DNA of 64,000 nucleotides from Madurella fahalii (Eukaryota; Ascomycota; Sordariomycetes; Sordariales). The notes beneath the pieces were generated by a model that was not told the DNA's origin, searched no databases, and saw nothing but the letters and a program-made list of their open reading frames with translations. Within the stretch, counting starts at the first letter, position 1; every line of letters begins with the position of its first letter. The stretch lies in NCBI GenBank assembly GCA_029876055.1, contig CM056875.1:7527001-7591000 (forward strand), read 5' to 3'. The translations under genes and the position numbers were made by a program. Positions 35,093-44,993 of the stretch are shown here, piece after piece.

Positions 35093-35965
35093 ATGGGTAC
35101 GCTCTTCGAAACCAACCCGGCTCTCATCCAGGGCCATGCCAAGACCACGGACTGGGCGTGTCCGGCCCAGGGAGAGACGCCACTAGTCCTCATCCATGAC
35201 GGTGGTGGCACGACGTACTCCTACCACCTTCTCGGCGACCTCGGACGCCCGGTCTACGGCATTTTCAATCCTAGCTACGAGACCGGCAGGGAGTGGGAGG
35301 GTGGCATCCCGGAGATGGCGCGGTACTACCTGGCCCTCATCAAGTCGGTCGTTCCAAAAGGCAAGATCATCATCGGCGGCTGGTCGCTGGGCGGGCTGCT
35401 CTCCCTCGAGGTGGCGCATCTCATCGCAGTTGACCCGGAGAACACGTTAGATCTGCTAGGGATCGTCATGGTGGACTCGGTTTGCCCAATCGTCGTGACC
35501 GCCCCCCTAGTGCCCATTGTCCCGCGAACAATACAATGGAGCGATCACACAAAGCAGGAGACACGGGATCGAGTGTTGCGCTGTTTCGACATGGCAAGGG
35601 AGATGGTCATGGAGTGGGAGATGCCCCGGTGGGCGGACGAGGAACCGGTTACCAAGGAACAGGAGAACAAAAACGGCGAGGTCAAGACAACCCGCAACAT
35701 CGGCCAGAGGAAGACCGCTTCGGCTGGCCCACGGCCCCCACGGGTGATACTGCTCCGGGCTATGGAGGCAGTGCCGGCACAAGGCGGAATCACCGCAGTG
35801 GACACCCACCGCGGGGACCGACTGCTCGGATGGGAGCAATACCGAAAGGGCTTAGTTACGATGGTGATGGACGTTCCTGGGCATCACTACAGCATCTTCG
35901 AACTCGAGAATGTGGACGCCGCGACCGAGGCGATCAACAAGGCTTGCCTCGAGCTCGAGGCCTGA
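35093..35965 (+). CDS. Stand-alone thioesterase of the polyketide/non-ribosomal peptide type
   Basis: One intron-free frame of 290 residues starting MGTLFETNPALIQGH. It has the alpha/beta hydrolase order of type II and PKS-type thioesterases: ETPLVLIHDGGGTTYSYHLL (oxyanion strand-loop), GDLGRPVYGIFNP, IIGGWSLGGLLSLEVAHLIA with the nucleophile Ser in GWSLGG (~97), VMVDSVCPIVV after the next strand (candidate Asp), and VPGHHYSIFELENVDAATEA carrying the C-terminal His (~263). Such enzymes release or edit acyl chains held on carrier proteins. No polyketide synthase or peptide synthetase is in this window, so the partner is unknown. A charged linker (residues ~180-215, KEQENKNGEVKTTRNIGQRK) occupies the lid region. 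Confidence 0.88.
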   Translation: MGTLFETNPALIQGHAKTTDWACPAQGETPLVLIHDGGGTTYSYHLLGDLGRPVYGIFNPSYETGREWEGGIPEMARYYLALIKSVVPKGKIIIGGWSLGGLLSLEVAHLIAVDPENTLDLLGIVMVDSVCPIVVTAPLVPIVPRTIQWSDHTKQETRDRVLRCFDMAREMVMEWEMPRWADEEPVTKEQENKNGEVKTTRNIGQRKTASAGPRPPRVILLRAMEAVPAQGGITAVDTHRGDRLLGWEQYRKGLVTMVMDVPGHHYSIFELENVDAATEAINKACLELEA

Positions 35966-37640
35966 AGCAACCGCCGTGCCTTCTGTCTTCTCTCACGGGG
36001 GCCCATTTTAGAGCAGGGGGTTTCTTTTGCGTCATTGCATCATTTGCAGCATTGGTCGTCTTGCTGACCCTAGCATCGATGGTTTTGAACAACGACATAA
36101 CGGGGTTAGAGAGAACCGAATGGATTTGTTAACGTGTTGATAGAATAGACGATGTGCTTTCAAGAATATACCCACAGTGCTGACAGCTTGCCCAGTCCGT
36201 GATGTTTCTGGCAAACGCCATGGTGCGTCTCCCCGTCAAGGGCAACGAAACGAAGGAATGTGTCCGTAAGCATCGAACCAGTACCTAGCGGCAGGCACCA
36301 AGGAGCATGACAACCCCTGTGCAGCTAGATGCCGGCTGGGGAATACCTGCACACCACGACCGGGATCAGAGCGAGCAGCACGGCACAACACTGGAGTAAC
36401 ATCACCAATGCCATGTAGCGCAAGCATTCAAATCCCCCACCCGAGCGTGCCATCGCCATGATGCTCTATACAACATGAGACGGACCACGCCACTACATTC
36501 AGAACGAGATACAGGGGTCAAACTGAGCTGCGTCACAGGGTCAAAGGTCGTCGATAGAGCAACCGCCACGCCGACACTCTAACCATTGACCATCAGCATG
36601 TGACATCGTCCATTGAACTGGGTCGGCAGAAGGGACCCTGTTGCAAACAGCTACCAAATCGGAAGAGAGAAAGAAGTATCCGTTATCGCCTTGACCCTGC
36701 TGTTCCAGCGCTACAAACAGTGAAAGAATGTTACCTAGCTAGGGGCTACTATGACCCAGCGAATAGGTATTGTAATGTCCCTATGCTGGTGCCTACAGAC
36801 GCACGTAGTCTGGGGTAAATGGTAAGAGGTAACGAGAGCTTGGTAGAGGACCTTCCATTCCCCGGCTAGTCAGTACTAGTGAGTGCATCACATTGGGTGG
36901 ATCGGAGTCCGTGTGGGCCAGAGAGCAATCCTTCTAGGGAGATCATCGACAGGATCAGTGGTCAGTAAATTTGTAATTTATTTTGCAGCACTAGCCTTCG
37001 TTTGACCGCCCTTCTTCCAGAAACCTTTTGCTGGTCGCTGTGGTCTTGCGCCACAACACCACGCCCTCTGCACGCCACATCATGAATGTGCCATATCATT
37101 ACTCAGGCTGCACTGCACCATACACTTTATGGGTGCGCAGGCACCGAGTACTGCACGATGCCGTTCCCTTTAGCTGAAGAGGCATAATTAATCGGTGTCT
37201 AGAAACTACAAGTAGAGAGGTCTAAAAGAAGTATGCCCATCGCGGCGGTTCCACTTGACGGGACACGATGGATTTTCTTGGCAACGACCATGGAGACAAG
37301 AGAGCAAATAGCGAAAAACACGGAACGTCCTACTTTGGAAGGTCAGATAGGGTTGGTTAGAACTTGCACTAGTAGCCAAAGCCAACCACCGAGGATCGAC
37401 CGTGATGTTGATAGACGCGGCAACGGTGATTGGGATGGCCAGGGAGGACTGGCTACTCCGTAACGTAGTTCGACGGTTCGCATTCAGCCCGTGCTCGGCA
37501 GAGAAGAAACTTGAATCACGAGAGACGCCAAGTATAAGAATCCGTGACCCCCTCCCTTCTAGACCGTTATATTCATCATCACCATCATCACTACCAATAC
37601 GACTTCCTCCTCGTTGCCAACTCCATCACCAGCCATCATA
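35966..37640. other. 1.7-kb spacer
   Basis: Shows the 3' flank of the thioesterase and the promoter of the cysteine-rich peptide gene. AT-richer than the coding neighbours and without a supported frame. Confidence 0.45.
37533..37538 (+). promoter_or_regulatory. TATA box of the cysteine-rich peptide gene
   Basis: TATAAG at 37533, about 105 bases before the ATG, followed by a CT-rich stretch (CCCCCTCCCTTCT), the standard arrangement of a strong filamentous-fungal core promoter. Confidence 0.55.
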
Positions 37641-38015
37641 ATGCAGCTCTCTAGCATCCTCGCCGTTTTCACCCTGGCCGCGGCGTCAGCCCATGCTGCC
37701 CTCAACCTCGCCCCCAACCACGAGGCCGCTGTCGAGCTCAAGGAGGCCTGCGCTGCCCTGAACGAGGTCACCAGCAACTCCGGCGTCGAGAAGCGCGCCT
37801 GCGGCTGGGGCAGCTGCGACGGCTGCTATGAGCGGTACGGGTACTGCGTTGGCTGCAACCGGGGCCAAGCTCTGCCCTGCATTAATTGGTAGGTTTATTT
37901 GGAGAAATCAACTCCTTGACTCTCTGCATTTCTGCAAGATGCTACGTATCTGAACATGGGAGGCTAACGAATTATGATTTCCAGCATGGCATACTGCGAG
38001 GACAACTGCTGCTAA
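37641..38015 (+). CDS. Small secreted cysteine-rich peptide precursor with Kex2 site
   Basis: Exon 37641-37888 and exon 37985-38015, joined over a 96-nt intron (GTAGGT...TTCCAG), encode 92 residues. Order: signal peptide MQLSSILAVFTLAAASAHA; a ~33-residue propeptide ending EVTSNSGVEKR; then a mature region of 40 residues that begins ACGWGSCDGC and ends EDNCC. Lys-Arg directly before it is a Kex2 processing site. The mature part holds ten cysteines in the pattern C-x4-C-x2-C-x6-C-x2-C-x7-C-x2-C-x3-C-x3-C-C, including three CxxC pairs. The cysteine-coding last exon of 31 bases is needed for the final four residues pairs, and the spliced codon TG/C creates one of the cysteines, which supports the intron. 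I recognise no named family. It could be an effector-like or antimicrobial disulfide peptide, or a metal binder; none is shown. Confidence 0.8.
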
Positions 38016-38699
38016 GCGTGGCCATTCGGCCTTATTGGCGCTAGAGTTGAGCTATGATCCTAGTGCTCTAGGATCATATCTGTAACTTAAAAAGGGAGAG
38101 GGGAAGGGATATAGCCACATGGGGTCTCTGCCGAGTCTCCAGTTCTTCGCAATACTAGTTCGGCATGTCAAAACTGGCTTTAGCCACAGCTCCAGCATTA
38201 TGCACGCTCGTGTGATTGCCCTTCGTGGCTTACTGGAGGTATACTCCCATTACTTCGCACAACAGGAATGATGTCCTCATCTACTGCTGCCCTGCTTCCT
38301 GGAGATGGTTTACTAGATAAGGTATACTATGCTAAATGCATATTGCATATGGGGCCAAGCCCCTAAACGTTGAACCTTAACTTGCGCTTATCAGAGCTCC
38401 TCAGCTCTAAACACCTCGCCCGCCGATCAACACAGAGCCACCGGAAATTCGCAGAAATGCTCTCAATCCAGTACCGCCAGGTCTCCTGGTCTACTGAGGT
38501 GCTCTTCAGGTGGCGTGTAGGCCGCATTTGGAAATATGTACACAAATCCTGACGTCATCCCGGGTCTTCCACGTCATATACAGTCAACCAATTTCAACAT
38601 CACCGTCCATATAAAGGCATACAGCCAAACCCAACCAGAACATCAATCAATTAACATTTGGCTTTTATATATTGTTGTTGTTGGAAACTACTGCCCAGC
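38016..38699. other. Spacer and promoter of the decarboxylase gene
   Basis: 684 bases. CCATATAAAGG at about 38607-38617 is a good TATA box about 85 bases before the ATG at 38700. No other feature seen. Confidence 0.5.
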
Positions 38700-39923
38700 A
38701 TGTCGTTCAGCGAGATCCTACACCGGATTCTAGACTATTTGATGTCCTGGCTCTACCCGGTAAGATCTCTATCGAGAACAGGTTGGCTAATTAGAGAATT
38801 CCGGGTTCTAGCCGCTAACCGAGATGCTCTCCGTATTTAGAATGCTCAATGGGGATGGATGTCGTATGTCCGCAAAGTATGAAAGGCTCAGAAAACCCCT
38901 CCGCTCCTTTCACAGACTCACCTGCTAAACAAAACGCCAACTTAGACCGGCAAGTATGAGCGCGAGCAGCAACCGCTCTTGAAGAAATTGAAACTGCTGG
39001 CCCTCTTCAACCCCCTCCTAGAATGGATCGACACGACCCACGCGATGCGCCTCTACATACACTCCGAGTCGGCCGACCAGGGCAAGAAAGAAGGCACGGC
39101 CGAGTCCAAGAAGCAGATCCGGCAGTTCGTCGACACGTACCACATCAACATGGACGACTTCGAGCCGTCCGACATCGACAAGTACGCGTCGTTTGAGGAC
39201 TTCTTCCAGCGGGCGCACCGGCCGGGCGCCCGCCCGGTCCACGAAGCCGACGACGCGTCCCGGGCCTGCTGCGTCGCCGACTCGCGCGTCGTCGCGTACG
39301 AGTCGGTCGCCGAGTCGGCCCGCCTCTGGATCAAGGGCAGCGACTTCTCCATCACCAACCTTGTCATGGACACCGTCCTGGGCCCCCGCTTCGCCGACGG
39401 CCCCGTCGCCAGCTTCCGCCTGTCGCCCCAGGACTACCACCGCTACCACTCCCCCGTTACCGGCACGGTTAAGCTCTTCCGGAGCGTCCCCGGGGATTAT
39501 TACCAGGTGGACGCGCTCGCGCTGCGCAGCAAAGTCAACATCCTGACCCGCAACAGGCGGGAGTACGTGGTGATTGAGACCGAGGCGTTTGGGGACGTGC
39601 TGTTTGTGGCGATTGGTGCCACCGACGTTGGTTCTGTCAAGTAAGTATCGGCTCCGGGGCTCGTTGTTTGTCGGGAGCTGCGGGATGCTAACCACGGGGT
39701 TTTGTTTCCTCTCTGCAGGATTCATAGCCGCTTCCAGGAACAGGGTGCGCCTATCAAGAAGGGGGAAGAACTGGGGATCTTCCAGTTCGGTGGGTCTTCG
39801 ATCATCGTGGCGTTCCAGAAAGGCAGAATCCAGTTTGACCAGGACCTGCTTGATCACAGCAAGCAGCGGGTTCAGGTGGCGGTCGAGGTGGGGATGAGCT
39901 TGGGTCATGCCACGGCTCGGTAA
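38700..39923 (+). CDS. Phosphatidylserine decarboxylase
   Basis: Four exons, 38700-38759, 38841-38876 (36 nt), 38946-39640 and 39719-39923, with ordinary GT-AG introns of 81, 69 and 78 nt, give 331 residues. Splicing produces MSFSEILHRILDYLMSWLYP, then NAQWGWMSYVRK and TGKYEREQQPLLKKLKLLAL without a frame break. Diagnostic blocks are SFEDFFQRAHRPGARPV, FRLSPQDYHRYHSPVTG (catalytic Asp/His region), VDALALRSKVNILTRNRREY and, near the C-terminus, FQFGGSSIIVAFQKGRI, where the Gly-Ser bond of the GSS motif is cut by self-processing to make the pyruvoyl prosthetic group. The product converts phosphatidylserine to phosphatidylethanolamine. No N-terminal C2 domain or clear organelle presequence is seen, so this is the short cytosolic or secondary type often present next to one housekeeping copy. 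Confidence 0.92.
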
Positions 39924-40444
39924 GGCGGCTACAGTTTGTATTACCACACTCTACGTAGTTGCGGCTCTCGTGGGTAGAGAAATGCATGGGCTGCCTGCGC
40001 CGCATAGCTGCACTGGGGGACGCACATATTTCTGGGACCATGACATAAGCTGAATTTGCCAAGGGTTTCAGCTAGGGGTTCTTGGAAGTTAATATAAAAA
40101 TATCAATTAGAGCGTTACACCGGATATGGCGTTGTAAGGGAGCTCGGTTTCTTTGGACTGAGACAGCTGCGGTGGTGAATAGGGAGCGGGCGCTGCTCAC
40201 ATTACTTGACTCCCTGGGCAAGCCCAACAATCCGGGCCATGGCTGAGGTTCCTTCAAGAGACCAACAGAGCTTATTCATACGAACAACACCGTACGTTTG
40301 GCCATGACCATGGTCGTTTGACTGAACATTAAAAGATCTCATTACATGCATGCCCAACACAGAACCTTTGAACCCGTTTATACCTGCCAACACCTACGCA
40401 TCACACTCTCTAGGAGATGACTGAGCAGACAGCCCGACAGTCTG
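39924..40444. other. Convergent 3' spacer
   Basis: 521 bases between the decarboxylase and the primase gene, which converge. No gene or repeat noted. Confidence 0.45.
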
Positions 40445-42099
40445 TCACCCGTCCATCTTTACATCTGCCCCACCATCCGCCTTCACCTTGTTCATATTCT
40501 TGAGCAGGTAGCTCCGCTTAAAGTATTCGTTAGGGTGCACAATCGTCTCGAGCTGCGCGGCCGTCATGACGCCCTCGTCCTTCGCCCGCTTCAGCTCCGC
40601 TTTGTGGACGTGCTCAAACACACTGCATACCTAGGAGTCAGTGGCCGTATGCCAATAACAGAAGATGGAAGGAAGTGGAGGGGATTACATACCGATTACA
40701 CGCCATATGGAACTTCTGGCCCTCCTTGTCCTGCCTAACTCCCTCCAGCACCGCACGGTCATTCACCCCTGTCGCCTGGAGCAGCGCCGCCAGATTCTCC
40801 ATGTTAAAATGCCTGTACGGGCAGCCGTGGGCCTCGCCGGGGCCGGGGGCATGCTCGGTCAGGATCTTCTGGCAGCTGTAAGGGCTGTACCCTCCGCTCC
40901 GCCGGTTCGAGTCGCCGCCCACGTCTCCGTACACGTGCCGCACGTTGTAGCGGTACTCCTTGTTGAACGTGTCGTCGGTGATCTTGTGGAAACTCGACCG
41001 CCAGAAGATGAGACACTCCTCTAGGTTCAGCCCGATGCCCTTGAGGAAGAGCGTGTACTGCAGCCGACCAAAGTGCTTGAGGTGCGCGTCGCGCCGCAGG
41101 GACCGGTGCAGGTGCGCCATGCACATCGGGTAGTGCTGCGAGAGGTTGTCGATGTTGCGCGCCGACATCTCGGCGCCCTCGATCGCGGCTCCCGTGCCGA
41201 CGTAGCTCGCGTCGGGCGCGACAAAGTTCTTGGAGAGGTGGTTGAGGATGGGCTTCAGGCGGTCGTCTTCGTCCAGCCGGGGCAGCGCCCGGGCTGTGAG
41301 CTCCAACGCCCGCTCCAGCCGCGCAGTAAACTCGTTGAGCACCATGCTCTGCTGCTCCCTTCCCGGAACATATGCCTTGCCCGCCTTGACAAAGACCTTC
41401 CGACTGTCAATCAAGTCCGGCACCCTCACCCAGTCCACCTTGCACCAGTCCTCATCCATCACCTGCTGCATCCGCCTCCTCGAATCAAACCCCACCGTAG
41501 TCGCTAGCTGGGGCGCGAGCTCGCGCTTCTCGTCCTCCGAGACAACCTCCCAGTCGAGGTTGAGGGTGCGCACAAAGGCGGCGCGCTCGCGCGTATCGTC
41601 ACCCTGAAAGCGCAGGCGGAACAGCATCGTCTCGACGCGGGTGAAGCGGCGGCGCAGGTCCTCGGTCGACGCGAACGCCAGGCGCAGGATGAAATGGCTG
41701 TAGTGGTCCTTTTGGCGCTGGGCAGCCAGTTGCGAGTGGCCCGAGCTGCTCGCGTCGAGCGGGAGGTACTTGTCGAGAAGCGGCTTCATGTGCGCGGCCG
41801 TCTCGGCGGGCGTCTTGTTGCGAAAGGAGCACGCTTCGAGCTCGGCGAGGACTGCGTGGCGGGGCGGCGTATTAGCATTTTGAACGGTGTCAAACTACGG
41901 TTCGCACATTGTGCCGTGACATACTCCGTAACCTGTCGATCGCCCATTGTTCAAACTGTTCGAGCGTGATGTCTGCGGTTGGCGGGGTGGAGTAGAAGTT
42001 TAGGCGGTGCGGGTACTGCGTCTCCTTGTATAAGGGCTCGGCAAACTGCTTCTTGCGGTGGTCGACGACATTTCGCTTCTTGACGTCGATGCGGTTCAT
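40445..42099 (-). CDS. pri2: DNA primase large subunit
   Basis: Three exons, 41925-42099, 40693-41851 and 40445-40622, with introns 41852-41924 (73 nt, GTATGT...CGCAG) and 40623-40692 (70 nt, GTATGT...TGCAG), give 503 residues. The N-terminus MNRIDVKKRNVVDHRKKQFA and YPHRLNFYSTPPTADITLEQ is typical of eukaryotic Pri2. Blocks DHYSHFILRLAFASTEDLRR and WCKVDWVRVPDLIDSRKVFV match the helical N-terminal domain. The four cysteines that bind the 4Fe-4S cluster are visible in EECLIFWRSSF, YSCQKIL, HGCPYRHF and HMACNR, at about residues 336, 385, 400 and 442. The protein works with the small primase subunit and DNA polymerase alpha to make RNA primers. Its promoter carries an ACGCGT box. Confidence 0.95.
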
Positions 42100-42196
42100 G
42101 ATGGCTGGTGCCCGGTCGGTGATTTCATAGAGGTAGCGGTTGCCGTGGGAGGGGAGTTCTTGCGGGTGGCTTACGGAGCAGAGACAATCCGTTCAG

Positions 42197-42212
42197 ACGC
42201 GTCGAGACGCGC
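42197..42212. promoter_or_regulatory. MCB (MluI cell-cycle box) pair upstream of the primase gene
   Basis: ACGCGT at 42197-42202 and a one-mismatch copy ACGCGC at 42207-42212, about 98-113 bases before the primase ATG. In yeasts this box binds MBF (Mbp1-Swi6) and drives G1/S expression of replication genes including primase, so its position here fits the gene. Confidence 0.5.
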
Positions 42213-42270
42213 TTCGTGCCGAAACAATTAAAGATTGTCCCGCGAGCGCGTGGTGGGGGCGGCCGAATAC

Positions 42271-42282
42271 AACCCTAACCCT
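42271..42282. promoter_or_regulatory. Telomere-like box in the primase promoter
   Basis: AACCCTAACCCT, two copies of the CCCTAA telomere unit, about 172 bases before the primase ATG. In several fungi such boxes bind Tbf1-like Myb proteins at promoters. Confidence 0.45.
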
Positions 42283-43271
42283 GTATTACCCCTGGACTAG
42301 GGTACTTGCAACATGCGGGCATTCTCCGTCAATTCCAAGCCTTACGAAGAACAAGAAAGTTGCCAATCCAAAGAATTCGTTTATTCCGCGCCTTCATCGA
42401 GACCATACGCCTAGATCCTTGATTGGATGCACCGACGGGTAGTCCTTTTCGGGCGCAATGTTCTTCCCGTCTCCGCAATCATGATCGTGACTCCTATCAT
42501 CTTGGAACTGGATCCTGACATTGCGCCGCCCAAGTACTCTCGGCGGAATTAGGTGCCGTGTTCTAGCTGCGTGAAGTGAATTCCTAATCTCTTCGCCCCC
42601 AAACTCCATAGATTATGGCATGAATTATTTTTAGACATTGCTTTGAAGCTTGAACCTAGTTTCATCTTGTGTTCCTCGCACCTGACCAATCCAGGAATAT
42701 GATAGACTAGCACTGCGGTGCTGGAGCCGAGAAGCCAATCTCAGTACTTAACAACTGTGTGCTTCAGCAGCGCATGTATCGCTTTCGACCATTCCCATAT
42801 GTCAAACGATGGCTTTAGAGCACTGTCAGGACCGTCCCGGCCCGGCCCTCTTGCAGGTTTTGCTCCCAGATATGTACTCCGGGTGGCTAGATCCGGACTT
42901 GCGTGAAGATGACGAACCGCTGCCCCCGGTGATCGTACTGGCATGACTGGTAGTCCATGTTGCCTCGAGATCCCCGTGGTCATGACGGCGTGCCTGCATC
43001 GTCTCTACTGGATGTTTGGCGCTTTTGGAGATTTCTTTGCCGGCTCGGCTATTTGCTTGTATGCTGTGCCTGCACCGCATGTCCCGGGCCGTTTCCCGTG
43101 ATTCTCTGCTGGCCGTTGCTTCGATGGCTCGTCTGCCGGACTTCTCCGTCTGCGCTGGATATCTCTGAGTGTGAGGGGCTTATTTGGTGGCTTCCTTGTC
43201 AGTTTGCCTGTCGGCCTGCCGTTGACTGGCCTGTTGGTTTGCCAGTTCTCTTCCGTAATTAGCACCTTGGA

Positions 43272-44497
43272 TTACTTCGGGGAGTCCATTGGTGGCTCCC
43301 GTGTCGGTGGTTCATCTGCCGGTGCGCTCACATTGGGAGGCGCCGTGCCCGGTGGCTCTCCCCAGGCCATGTAACCCTGGAGCTTCCACAACAGCATTTG
43401 CAGCTTGACGGTCGCTTGCCTACCCAGAAGGAATAGCGAGCCGTCACTCAAGAGCTGAGACTCCCGCTTCAACCGGGCTGTGTGCGCCTCACCCAGCAGG
43501 ACCATCAGATTGTGGACTGCAAGCTTCCCCCCGAACTTGACACCCTCAATAGTCATCATTGACAATCTAGGCGGAGGACTTTCGGGTTCTGAGTCTGGGG
43601 GAGCCCCTTCCTGCCGACCTAGAAACAGGAGGCACCCCCTGTGCTTGAGCTCCTTCACGCTGTCCCAGGTCTCGCACTTGACGAGATACTTTTTCCGGTT
43701 TTCCTTCTCGGATGTGGTGGCGAAATGGAGCAGTGATTCAACGACACGTCGCCGCATTAGTTCTAAGAGGACCGCATCCATGTCGCTGCGCCATGAGGTT
43801 CGGTTCAATACCGACGAGAGACGCGACTGCCCGTGGTCGCTCATGCGGAAGAGTCTCTTGTAGGCATCGTGATAGGGGGAATCCCCACGTTGCAGTTCCT
43901 GGAAGAGTAGCTGGCGAGAGAGGACGTATGCCGATGGCCCCGTCTTGATGCCTTGGGGGGGCTCGGCGGTCGCACTCGGAGTTCCTGGTGCTTTTGACTC
44001 GAGGTCCTGGGGTACAAACCAGGGCTGGTGTGTGTCTGGGTGCGCAACGAGAGCAAAGCGCTCGAAGAAGTAGTTGGGAAGCGTCGAACAAGAAATGGGG
44101 CACCTCCGAGGAGGTGTTGCCAACGCCCGGGCTGTGGGCGGGTGAGTGTTTTGTCTTCAATCAACAGGCGAGAGGAGATATTACCGTAGGGATTCCTGGC
44201 CAGCTGGCGCTGAAACTTGGTGCTCTTGAACGGGGAATGGGCCGGTTTGGGCTTTGTGAATCTCTCCCTGGCTTCGTGGAACGATGGGTCCATCAACGGA
44301 GAGAGTGGCAAAGCGCCATTAGGGGTTTTGACGGTCCTTGATCCGCTGTCGATTTGTACATGTGATAATTCTGCTTCGGAGCTCTCGACTTGTTTGTTTG
44401 CGCTAGCGTGAAATTTTCGAGCAACCGCCGATTTCCATAGCGGACAGCAAGCCCGGAAAACCGACGGCCTAAGGCATACACTACTCAAGGCCTCCAT
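43272..44497 (-). CDS. Unidentified fungal protein, probably mitochondrial
   Basis: Two exons, 44185-44497 and 43272-44131, with a 53-nt intron (GTAATA...CACAG), encode 390 residues. The N-terminus MEALSSVCLRPSVFRACCPL continues with WKSAVARKFHASANKQ, an Arg/Ser/Ala-rich, acid-poor presequence with a likely processing site before HAS. The splice yields RNPYARALATPPRRCPISCS, then TLPNYFFERFALVAHPDTHQ and PWFVPQDL, an ordered conserved-looking block. Later come SAYVLSRQLLFQELQRGDSP, LLELMRRRVVESLLHFATTS and KLAVHNLMVLLGEAHTARLK. The tail is Pro-rich. I do not recognise a named family; the composition suggests a matrix protein of mitochondrial translation or RNA metabolism, but that is only an inference from targeting and style. 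Confidence 0.72.
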
Positions 44498-44993
44498 GCA
44501 AGCTCAATCTCTTTCCTTGCCGACCGGGTGCATTGTTAAAAGCGAGTCCAAGAAACTCCGGATTTTGAAAGAGAGTAGTGAATGATCCAGTGACCGAGTC
44601 CGTGCACGGCGGTCCCCGGTCAATTTACGGTGGATTGAATAAGTACTGTAGGAACGTAACAATCGTCTTGAACCGCGGTCAACGGATACATGGTGGTCTC
44701 CGAGGGGGATCCATCTCTCTGTCCTACTAATCAGGTATACAAGTCCGGGAAACTAGCGAGTGAGAGATCTGATGTCTGCAAGGCGTGTGGAACCTGCGAT
44801 GTATCGCCTTGGGGCTTTGGTACTGTACTATGATACTGTAGTGTACATGTACAGTACATACTTGGCTTCTGTCCGTCTCTTGGCGTCAGTGCCAAGCGCG
44901 GGGGCTCACAGGCCTTAGCAGAACCGCACATCGTCCCGAACCTCATCACAAACCATCGGCAACTGGCTCGAGCGTGCTCAGCCCAGAACAACC
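44498..44993. promoter_or_regulatory. Divergent promoter of the mitochondrial-protein gene and clpP
   Basis: 496 bases between two divergent start codons. No clear TATA box. A palindromic-looking stretch of GTACTGTACTATGATACTG around 44820-44860 with repeated TGTACA/GTAC units may be of interest. Confidence 0.35.

Larger units (their letters stand above)
42100..43271. other. Promoter side of the primase gene and 3' flank of the next gene
   Basis: About 1.2 kb. Contains the MluI-type and telomere-like boxes described separately. From 42700 to 43270 an open, GC-rich stretch on the plus strand lacks any motif and faces the minus-strand gene; I do not call it a gene. Confidence 0.45.

Noticed and set aside
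36400..37600. Suspected RIP-mutated transposon remnant
   Set aside because: Only mildly AT-rich, no terminal repeats, and no transposase or polymerase fragments in any frame.
42957..43262. Trp/Cys/Leu-rich plus-strand frame that looks like a membrane or secreted protein
   Set aside because: Hydrophobicity comes from low-complexity GC-rich DNA; no Kozak context, TATA or homolog-like pattern, and it lies in the 3' flank of a gene on the other strand.
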